Shown here: in pieces, positions 8,135 through 14,546 of the stretch | Position numbering within the stretch: position 1 is the first letter of the stretch | Layout of the letters: each line of letters opens with the position of its first letter | Assembly: GCA_016235665.1 (NCBI GenBank) | Contig: JACRJI010000013.1 | Span: 62,001 to 126,000 of the forward strand | Length of the DNA: 64,000 bases | Origin: a candidate division TA06 bacterium | GTDB lineage: Bacteria > Edwardsbacteria > AC1 > EtOH8 | Direction of reading: 5' to 3' | Translations under genes and position numbers: made by a program | Notes under the pieces: model-generated | What the model was told of the DNA's origin: nothing | The model's database searches: none | The model's input: the letters and a program-made list of their open reading frames with translations, nothing else

Positions 8135-8149
8135 ATGGGGCTGTAGCTC
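8135..8149 (+). pseudogene. Duplicated 5' end of tRNA-Ala
   Basis: ATGGGGCTGTAGCTC is identical to 8256-8270, the first 13 bases of the functional tRNA-Ala plus two upstream bases. The copy then breaks off into a TTCGACAGGA...CTCAGGGC repeat. It looks like a target duplication produced by insertion of about 106 bases at the D-stem of the tRNA gene. Confidence 0.75.
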
Positions 8150-8255
8150 CCTTCGACAGGACTCCGGCAAGCTAAGTCGAGCCGCTCAGGGCGGGTCGCA
8201 GGGAAGCACGGCACTACATGGTAGAACACTTCGGCGTTGCTCAGTGTAAATATAA
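8150..8255. repeat. Insert between tRNA fragment and intact tRNA-Ala
   Basis: The insert contains TTCGACAGGACTCCGGCAAG, AAGTCGAGCCGCTCAGG and CACTTCGGCGTTGCTCAGTG, all related to the TTCGACAAGCTCAGTG repeat seen at 41085. It has no coding capacity. It is probably a composite of class D-type repeat units. Confidence 0.6.
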
Positions 8256-8257
8256 AT

Positions 8258-8333
8258 GGGGCTGTAGCTCAGTTGGTAGAGCGGTACGTTCGCATCGTAC
8301 AGGCAGTGGGTTCGAATCCCATCAGCTCCACCA
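8258..8333 (+). tRNA. tRNA-Ala (anticodon CGC)
   Basis: A complete cloverleaf can be drawn. The acceptor stem is GGGGCTG/CAGCTCC with one G-U pair, the D arm is GCTCAGTTGGTAGAGC, the anticodon stem-loop is GTACG-TTCGCAT-CGTAC with anticodon CGC, and the T arm has GGTTCGAATCC. The CCA end is encoded. It reads GCG codons. Confidence 0.97.
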
Positions 8334-8365
8334 GACTACGTCCGCCTGCGGCGGACGTAGTCTGG
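8331..8365. repeat. Perfect 16-bp hairpin that starts at the tRNA CCA end
   Basis: CCAGACTACGTCCGCC, loop TGC, then the exact complement. Its left arm uses the tRNA-encoded CCA. No T-run follows, so it is not a classical terminator; it may be a palindromic repeat or a 3'-end processing barrier. Confidence 0.8.
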
Positions 8366-8420
8366 CAAGCCGGACTTCAGCACAGATTTGAATCAACAAT
8401 ATTAATATAAGGAGTTTGAA

Positions 8421-9509
8421 ATGGCAAAACGGGTTTTCAATTTTTCGGCCGGTCCGGGAATGCTGCCCGAGGCGGTTTTGAAAAAGGCCGCGGACGAGAT
8501 GCTGGACTACCAGGGCTCCGGGATGTCCGTGATGGAAATGAGCCATCGCTCCAAGGTCTACCAGTCGATCATCGACGGGGCCGAGAAGGCCATCCGGGAC
8601 CTGATGAAAATCCCGGCCAATTACAAGGTGCTTTTCCTGCAGGGCGGGGCCTCCATGCAGTTCGCCATGGTGCCGCTGAACCTGATGAAGAAATCCAACA
8701 AGGCCGACTATGTCAACACCGGGGAATGGGCCAGCAAGGCCATCGCCGAGGCCAAGCGCTACGGCGACATCAAAGTGATAGCCACCTCCGAGCCGGAAGT
8801 GTTCAACCACCTGCCAGCCCTTGATCCCAAGGAGTTCCGCCCCGACGCCGATTATTTCCACATGACCACCAACAACACCATCTTCGGAACCTCCTGGAAG
8901 AGCTTCCCCGACACCAAGGGCGTGCCGCTGGTGGTGGACATGTCCTCGGATATCCTGTCAAAAGTGGTGGACATCAACCAGTTCGCCCTGGTCTACGCCG
9001 GGGCCCAGAAGAACATGGGTCCGGCCGGCGTCACCGTGGTCATCATCCGGGACGACATGATAGACTTCTCCAAGCCCGAGACCCCCACCATGCTCAAGTA
9101 CAAGACCCACGTGGAAGGCGGCTCGATGTATAACACGCCGCCCTGCTACGGCATCTACATCATCAAGCTGGTGTGCGAGCACGTGCTGGCCCTGGGCGGG
9201 GTTCCGGCCATGCAGAAGATCAATGAGCAGAAGGCCGCCCTGCTGTACGACGCCATCGACAACTCCAAGCTGTTCAAGTGCCATGTTCAGAAGAAGGAGG
9301 ACCGCTCCCTGATGAACATTCCCTTCCGGACCCCGTCCGAGGACCTGGACAAGAAGTTCCTGAAAGAAGCTGCCGAAGAGGGCCTGACCACTTTAAGCGG
9401 CCACCGCAAGACCGGCGGGATGCGGGCCAGCATCTACAACGCCATGCCGCTGGAGGGGGTGCAGAAGCTGGTGGAGTTCATAAAGAAGTTCGATAAGGCC
9501 AACCAGTAG
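8421..9509 (+). CDS. serC: Phosphoserine aminotransferase
   Basis: This 362-residue protein begins NFSAGPGMLPEAVL, the SerC signature, and has the PLP lysine in YAGAQKNMGPAG near residue 197 plus SGHRKTGGMRASIYNAM near the C-terminus. It transfers an amino group from glutamate to 3-phosphohydroxypyruvate in serine synthesis, and can also act in pyridoxine synthesis. A strong RBS (AAGGAG) precedes the ATG. SerA follows after one intervening gene, and a DUF1015 gene follows serA, an arrangement seen in many anaerobes. A terminator follows the gene. Confidence 0.96.
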   Translation: MAKRVFNFSAGPGMLPEAVLKKAADEMLDYQGSGMSVMEMSHRSKVYQSIIDGAEKAIRDLMKIPANYKVLFLQGGASMQFAMVPLNLMKKSNKADYVNTGEWASKAIAEAKRYGDIKVIATSEPEVFNHLPALDPKEFRPDADYFHMTTNNTIFGTSWKSFPDTKGVPLVVDMSSDILSKVVDINQFALVYAGAQKNMGPAGVTVVIIRDDMIDFSKPETPTMLKYKTHVEGGSMYNTPPCYGIYIIKLVCEHVLALGGVPAMQKINEQKAALLYDAIDNSKLFKCHVQKKEDRSLMNIPFRTPSEDLDKKFLKEAAEEGLTTLSGHRKTGGMRASIYNAMPLEGVQKLVEFIKKFDKANQ

Positions 9510-9519
9510 CTCATTTTTT

Positions 9520-9534
9520 GGCATAGTATGCCAG
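9520..9534. promoter_or_regulatory. Perfect short palindrome TGGCATAGTATGCCA
   Basis: A 15-base palindrome after a T-run, between the serC stop and its terminator. The core GCATAGTATGC recurs at 43590-43600, again after six Ts. It could be an operator or chance; only two copies were noticed. Confidence 0.35.
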
Positions 9535-9540
9535 TCTAAA

Positions 9541-9567
9541 CCGTCCCGCCAAAAGCGGGACGGTTTT
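9541..9567 (+). terminator. Intrinsic terminator after serC
   Basis: A 9-bp stem CCGTCCCGC/GCGGGACGG with loop CAAAA is followed by TTTT. Confidence 0.9.
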
Positions 9568-9570
9568 CTG

Positions 9571-9599
9571 TTGACTTTTAAGGCCGGTTTTGATACCAT
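9571..9599 (+). promoter_or_regulatory. Possible sigma-70-type promoter of the kelch lipoprotein gene
   Basis: TTGACT and TACCAT are separated by 17 bases directly after the serC terminator, 60 bases before the next start codon. The -10 match is moderate. Confidence 0.5.
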
Positions 9600-9660
9600 T
9601 TTAATACTGCTTGGGTAAATGTTGTTCAATTATCGGGAATTATAAATACAGCAGGTTATT

Positions 9661-10929
9661 ATGCCTAAAAAATGTATTTTTTACTTGCTGCTGCCTTTGC
9701 TTATAACTATTATCGGATGCAGCAAAAAGACACCATCAGAGATTGATGTCATACAACAGCTGGAACTGCAAACGCCGAATGGCGGCGAGATCATATCCAT
9801 TGGTTCCCAGTATACCATCACGTGGGCGACCCAAAATATTGATAAAGTGAAGATAGAATATTCTGTGATCGCAGGCATTTGGGTGCTTATTGACACAGTG
9901 AACGCAGAGACCGCATCGTATCAATGGGCAGTACCAGTTTTGCCCTCTTCGGGCTGCAGGATAAGGGTAAGCGATAATTCCGACGGCATGCCAGCCGACA
10001 GCAGCGACCAGTCGTTCTCCATCAGCGGCCAATGGATGGACTTATCCGGGGATGGTTACTGGGCGTCCCGCATGGAACAGGCCGCCATAGTTTTTAATGA
10101 TAAAGTATGGGTCATGGGCGGGAACCAAACCAATTATTTTTCAGGACCGGCCTACAATGATGTTTGGTATTCCTCCAATGGAAGCGACTGGACACAGGCT
10201 ACACTTAACGCACAATGGTCCCCTCGCTTTGGGCACTCGGTGGCCGCTTTCAACGGAAAGTTGTGGTTACTTGGCGGCAACACCAACAGTCGCGACACCA
10301 ATGATGTTTGGAATTCAACCGACGGCATCACCTGGCAGTTGGTGACATCTGCGGCTCAATGGTCCGGCCGGTCCAATTTTGCAGCACTTTCGTTTGATGG
10401 CAAGCTTTGGGTCTTGGGCGGACGGCAACTGCCAAGCATAGTATACAACGACGTATGGTATTCAAGTGACGGGGTGCTGTGGCAAAAGGTCCCTGATGCC
10501 ATACCTTGGCCAGCCCGCTGTTACCATTCCTCCGTGGTCTATGATAACAAAATGTGGATAATGGGGGGCGGGGCAAATTCGAAGGCCACGTCCATCATGA
10601 ATGACGTATGGTCCTCTGCCGATGGCGTAAATTGGCAGCAACCGTCTGAGCATGCGGCCTGGGAGGAACGATGGGGGCATAGAACAGTTGTGTACGATAA
10701 CAAGATGTGGCTGGTGGGCGGCGATGACAGCACCCATTATGGCATTGACAGCACCACCAGAAAAAACGATATGTGGTATTCGACCGACGGCATTAATTGG
10801 GATCAGGCCTGTGCCACTTCACCGTGGGCGGGGCGCTGGGGGCATAGCGTCACAGTTCTCGGTCAGAAAATATATATCATGGGCGGTTTCACTGGAGTGG
10901 TAAATAAAGAAATCTGGCGCTGGCCGTAA
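9661..10929 (+). CDS. Kelch-repeat lipoprotein
   Basis: This 422-residue protein has a lipoprotein signal (FYLLLPLLITIIGC, acylation at about Cys20). An N-terminal domain of about 85 residues begins LELQTPNGGEIISIGS and continues with YTITW, the pattern of Ser-Thr-rich GPI-anchor-like/KRE9-type domains in bacterial secreted proteins. It is followed by about six kelch-like repeats of 50-60 residues, each with a W-x-x-R-x-x-H/A start, a V-W-x-x-GG core and a DVWYSSDG-type turn (for example GKLWLLGG, NKMWIMGG, GKLWVLGG). These should form a beta-propeller on the cell surface. It interrupts the serC-serA-DUF1015 group and has its own promoter-like sequence. Confidence 0.85.
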   Translation: MPKKCIFYLLLPLLITIIGCSKKTPSEIDVIQQLELQTPNGGEIISIGSQYTITWATQNIDKVKIEYSVIAGIWVLIDTVNAETASYQWAVPVLPSSGCRIRVSDNSDGMPADSSDQSFSISGQWMDLSGDGYWASRMEQAAIVFNDKVWVMGGNQTNYFSGPAYNDVWYSSNGSDWTQATLNAQWSPRFGHSVAAFNGKLWLLGGNTNSRDTNDVWNSTDGITWQLVTSAAQWSGRSNFAALSFDGKLWVLGGRQLPSIVYNDVWYSSDGVLWQKVPDAIPWPARCYHSSVVYDNKMWIMGGGANSKATSIMNDVWSSADGVNWQQPSEHAAWEERWGHRTVVYDNKMWLVGGDDSTHYGIDSTTRKNDMWYSTDGINWDQACATSPWAGRWGHSVTVLGQKIYIMGGFTGVVNKEIWRWP

Positions 10930-10970
10930 TATCAAAAATAACAAATAAATGATAGAGAGGAGTACAAATC

Positions 10971-11897
10971 ATGGCAAAAAAAGTGCTGTTGGCCACCGAA
11001 AAACCCTTCGCCAAGGTGGCGGTTGATGGTATCTCCAAGATCTTCGCCGAGGCCGGCTATGAGCTGGTCAAGCTGGAAAAATACACCGAAAAGGCCGACC
11101 TGCTGAAGGCCGCGGCCGATGTTGACGCCATGATCATCCGCTCCGACAAGGCCGACGCCGCCGTGATCGAGGCCGGCAAGAACCTGAAGGTCATCGTCCG
11201 TGCCGGGGCCGGCTACGACAACATAGACCTGGCGGCCGCCAGCGCCAAGGGCATCTGCGCCATGAACACCCCGGGACAGAACTCCAATGCCGTGGCCGAG
11301 CTGGCCGTGGGGATGATGGTCTTTCTGGCTCGCAACAAGTTCACCGAGGGCAACGGCTCGGAGCTGAGGGGCAAAAAACTGGGCATCCACGCCTACGGCA
11401 ACGTGGGGCGGCTGGTGGCCGGCATCGCCAAGGGCTTCGGGATGACTGTGTATGCCTTCGATCCCTTCGTGGACAAGACCAAGATGGAGGCCGAGGGGGT
11501 CAAGGTCTTGGAAAAGATAGAGGAACTGTATTCCCAGTGCGACTACGTCTCCCTGCACATCCCGGCCAACGACAAGACCAAGAAGTCCATCAACTACGAC
11601 CTGCTCTCCAAGATGAAAAAGGGCGCGGCCCTGATCAACACCGCCCGCAAGGAAGTGATAGACGAGGAAGGCCTGAAGAAGGCCATGGCCGAGCGAGAGG
11701 ACCTGAAGTACGCCACCGACATCGCTCCGGACTGCCACGCCGAGATCGTTGAGATCTTCGGCAACCGCTATCACGCCACCAAGAAGAAGATGGGGGCCGA
11801 GACCTCGGAGGCCAACATCAACGCCGGGCTGGCGGCGGCCAACCAGATCGTCAAGTTTTTGGAGAACGGCGACAGGACCTTCCAGGTGAACAAATAG
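10971..11897 (+). CDS. serA: D-3-phosphoglycerate dehydrogenase, short Bacteroidetes-type
   Basis: This 308-residue protein lacks the C-terminal ACT domain of long SerA enzymes. It has VRAGAGYDNID, NTPGQNSNAVAELAVG, the NAD-binding GIHAYGNVGR around residue 140 and the arginine in NTARKEVID. It catalyses the first step of serine synthesis from glycolytic 3-phosphoglycerate. The position that normally carries the catalytic His (TPHxGAST) reads ATKKKMGAET. My recollection is that short SerA proteins of Bacteroidetes have a similar replacement, so this is probably a lineage feature. An AGAGGAG RBS is present. Confidence 0.92.
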   Translation: MAKKVLLATEKPFAKVAVDGISKIFAEAGYELVKLEKYTEKADLLKAAADVDAMIIRSDKADAAVIEAGKNLKVIVRAGAGYDNIDLAAASAKGICAMNTPGQNSNAVAELAVGMMVFLARNKFTEGNGSELRGKKLGIHAYGNVGRLVAGIAKGFGMTVYAFDPFVDKTKMEAEGVKVLEKIEELYSQCDYVSLHIPANDKTKKSINYDLLSKMKKGAALINTARKEVIDEEGLKKAMAEREDLKYATDIAPDCHAEIVEIFGNRYHATKKKMGAETSEANINAGLAAANQIVKFLENGDRTFQVNK

Positions 11898-11956
11898 CTT
11901 TTGACCGCTCCACTTCATATGTCAATCAGGTAAGCTTACTCAGTGCATCGCCTTTA

Positions 11957-11984
11957 TCCCCCTCCCGCAAGGAGGGGGATTTTT
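11957..11984 (+). terminator. Probable terminator of serA
   Basis: TCCCCCTCC, loop CGCAA, GGAGGGGGA, then TTTTTAA. Confidence 0.75.
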
Positions 11985-12021
11985 AATCCCTTCCCCTATG
12001 GGGAAGGGGTAGGGGTTAGGT
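11985..12021. repeat. Class A-like hairpin, copy 3
   Basis: ATCCCTTCCCCT/GGGGAAGGGGTAGG forms a hairpin of the CCCTTCC/GGAAGGG type seen elsewhere, with ends resembling TTAGGTCC of the class A variant group. Confidence 0.6.
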
Positions 12022-12127
12022 CCGTTCCCGGGCTTTTTATTTGGTTGAAATTTAAGGGGAAATGTAATAAAATTAACGTTCCGTTTGGTCAAACAATAGT
12101 TTAAAATATAATACATCAGGAGCATCC

Positions 12128-13363
12128 ATGGCAGTCGTTCTACCATTCAAGGCAGTCCGCCCCAAAAAAGAGTTTGCCAAGGACATCGCCGCGCCGCCCT
12201 ACGACGTGGTCAACAGCGAGGAGGCCCGGGAGCTGGCCAAAGGCAACGACAAGAGCTACCTGCACATCAGCCGTCCGGAGATTGACCTTGATCCCAAGAC
12301 CGACGAGCACGCCGACCAGGTCTACGGCCAGGGGAAGATCAATTTCGAAAGATTCAAAACCAACGGCTGGATGTTTCAGGAGCAAAAACCCTGCTTCTAC
12401 ATCTACAAGCAGATCATGGGCGGCCACCAGCAGATCGGCCTGGTGGCGGTGGCCTCGGCCGAGGACTATGACCAGGATGTGATCAAAAAGCACGAACACA
12501 CCAGACCCGACAAGGAGGACGACCGCACCCGGCACATCAGCACCATTGACGCCAACACCGAGCCGGTGTTCTTCACCTACCCGGCGGTCCCGGCCATAGA
12601 TTCCCTGATCAACGACTGGATCAAGAAGACCCCGGAATACGATTTCACCAGCGACGACGGCGTCAAGCACACTTTGTGGGTCTGCGATGATGATAAGATC
12701 GTGGAAGCTCTGAAGAAAGAATTCTCCAAACTCAAATACATGTATGTGGCCGACGGCCACCACCGCAGTGCAGCCGCCTGGCGGTTGTGGAAGGAGCGCA
12801 AGGCCAAAAACCCCCAGCACAACGGCAGCGAGGAATACAATTTCTTCTTGACCGTGATCTTCCCCGACAATCAGATGAACATCATGGCCTACAACCGGGT
12901 GGTGAAGGACCTGAACGGCAATTCCCGGGACGAGTTCCTGAAGAAGGTGGGCCAGAAGTTCACAGTGACCGAGCAGGCTCCGGATGTGCCCGGAGCCAAC
13001 CTCAAATTCTCCATGTACCTGGAGGGGAAGTGGTATCTTTTGACCGCCAAGGACGGAAGCTATGACCAGAAGGACCCGGTCAAAAGGCTGGACGCCTCGA
13101 TCCTCCAGGACAACCTGCTGCAGCCGGTCTTAGGAATTGAGAATCCCAGGACCGACAAGCGGATCGGCTTCGTGGGCGGGATCCGGGGAACCAAGGAGCT
13201 GGTAAAATTAGTGGATTCCGGCAAGTATGCGGTGGCCTTCTCCCTGCATCCGGTAAACATCAAGCAGCTGATCAGCGTGGCCGATTCCGGGCAGGTGATG
13301 CCGCCCAAGAGCACCTGGTTCGAGCCGAAATTGAGAAGCGGATTGTTCGTGCACCAGTACTAA
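12128..13363 (+). CDS. DUF1015 family protein
   Basis: This 411-residue cytoplasmic protein begins AVVLPFKAVRPKKEFAKDIA and contains PPYDVVNSEEARELA and YVADGHHRSAAA, the hallmark segments of DUF1015. It also has KKHEHTRPDKEDDR. The family function is not established. DUF1015 genes often lie beside serA and serC, and a role in serine or phosphoserine metabolism has been proposed on that basis. Here it is the third member of the group. The GHHR segment with conserved histidines looks like an active site. RBS: CAGGAG. Confidence 0.9.
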   Translation: MAVVLPFKAVRPKKEFAKDIAAPPYDVVNSEEARELAKGNDKSYLHISRPEIDLDPKTDEHADQVYGQGKINFERFKTNGWMFQEQKPCFYIYKQIMGGHQQIGLVAVASAEDYDQDVIKKHEHTRPDKEDDRTRHISTIDANTEPVFFTYPAVPAIDSLINDWIKKTPEYDFTSDDGVKHTLWVCDDDKIVEALKKEFSKLKYMYVADGHHRSAAAWRLWKERKAKNPQHNGSEEYNFFLTVIFPDNQMNIMAYNRVVKDLNGNSRDEFLKKVGQKFTVTEQAPDVPGANLKFSMYLEGKWYLLTAKDGSYDQKDPVKRLDASILQDNLLQPVLGIENPRTDKRIGFVGGIRGTKELVKLVDSGKYAVAFSLHPVNIKQLISVADSGQVMPPKSTWFEPKLRSGLFVHQY

Positions 13364-13424
13364 ACCCAGGCCGTGGAAACGGACCAAAGTATTCATCGTT
13401 CAATTACAGATAATGGGCAAAAAA

Positions 13425-13457
13425 GCCGGAGCTTGGGCTCCGGCCCTTTATTTTTTT
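13425..13457 (+). terminator. Intrinsic terminator after the DUF1015 gene
   Basis: An 8-bp stem GCCGGAGC/GCTCCGGC with loop TTGG, followed by CCTTTATTTTTTT. Confidence 0.92.
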
Positions 13458-13469
13458 ACCACTTTAAAA

Positions 13470-13497
13470 TTGACATAACCCTTATTTGTGGTATAAT
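13470..13497 (+). promoter_or_regulatory. Consensus sigma-70 promoter of the yicC operon
   Basis: TTGACA and TATAAT, both perfect, are separated by 16 bases, 28 bases before the yicC start codon. It sits immediately after a terminator and probably drives yicC and the genes beyond. Confidence 0.92.
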
Positions 13498-13525
13498 CAT
13501 AAGTCTAATCATAAAATAGGTTTAA

Positions 13526-14401
13526 ATGATAAAAAGCATGACCGGTTTCGGCCGGGCCGAGGCCAGGACCAAGGACCATCAGATAGGGGTGGAGGTCCGT
13601 TCGGTCAACAACCGCTATTCCGAGATATCCTTAAGACTTCCCAGGGCCTTTAACGGTCTGGAGTCCAAAATAAAGACCCTGATCCAGCAGAACATATCGC
13701 GGGGCTCGGTCTCACTGGTGCTGAATTACAGCGGCCGCGAAGAGGCTTCCCTGCCCCAATTGGACATCAAAGCCGCCCGACATTACCACAAGATACTGTT
13801 GACCCTTAAAAAAGACCTGGGGCTGAAGGGCGAGATAGACCTCCGGTCCATCACCTCCTTTCCCGACGTGCTGGCCGTAACCCCCACCGCCTTCTCCGAA
13901 CAAAAAGCCTGGCAGCTGGCGGAAGGCCCATTGTCCAAAGGGCTGGCCGAGCTGAACCGGATGCGCCAACAGGAGGGGAAACGGCTGGAGGCCGAGTTCA
14001 AAAAACGGCTGAACAACATCGGGCGGATAGCCAACCAGATAGAAAAACTGGCCGAAGACCGGGTGCCGGAATACAAAAAACAACTGCAGGCCCGGATGTC
14101 AAAGCTGCTGGCCGGGACCGGGGTGGATGAGGGCCGGCTGGCCCAGGAGGCCGCAGTCTATGCCGATCGCTGCGACATCACCGAGGAGTGCGTCCGGCTG
14201 AAGATCCACGTGAAGGCCTTTGACCAGTTCCTGAAAACCCCGGAGCCGGTGGGCCGGCGGATGGACTTTTTATTGCAGGAAATGAACCGGGAATCCAATA
14301 CCATGGGGGCCAAGGCCAACCAGGCCGCCATCTCCCAGCTGACGGTTCAGCTTAAGGAAGAGATAGAAAAAATGCGGGAACAGGTCCAAAACATAGAATA
14401 A
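13526..14401 (+). CDS. yicC: YicC family protein
   Basis: This 291-residue protein begins IKSMTGFGRAEA and contains EVRSVNNRYSEISLRLPR, the conserved YicC start, and ends with the conserved EMNRESNTMGAKA and a C-terminal helix. E. coli YicC is an endoribonuclease, and the gene is usually next to gmk. Here the usual yicC-gmk-rpoZ-coaBC order is kept, except for one inserted outer-membrane gene. The gene starts directly downstream of a consensus promoter. Confidence 0.93.
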   Translation: MIKSMTGFGRAEARTKDHQIGVEVRSVNNRYSEISLRLPRAFNGLESKIKTLIQQNISRGSVSLVLNYSGREEASLPQLDIKAARHYHKILLTLKKDLGLKGEIDLRSITSFPDVLAVTPTAFSEQKAWQLAEGPLSKGLAELNRMRQQEGKRLEAEFKKRLNNIGRIANQIEKLAEDRVPEYKKQLQARMSKLLAGTGVDEGRLAQEAAVYADRCDITEECVRLKIHVKAFDQFLKTPEPVGRRMDFLLQEMNRESNTMGAKANQAAISQLTVQLKEEIEKMREQVQNIE

Positions 14402-14415
14402 TAAAGTAACTATTC

Positions 14416-14445
14416 ATAGCCACGAAGACACTAAGTCTCAAAGGA
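14416..14445 (+). repeat. Class C-like half repeat
   Basis: TAGCCACGAAGACACTAAG resembles the CCACAGAGACACAAAG arm, without a visible inverted partner. Confidence 0.4.
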
Positions 14446-14546
14446 CGAACTTTATACCGTGTGTATTCTACATGAGAATTACCCAGTATCCTAGTACCTT
14501 TTTGACTTTGTGGCGGAGTAGTAACATAATAAAGGAGAAATATTTT

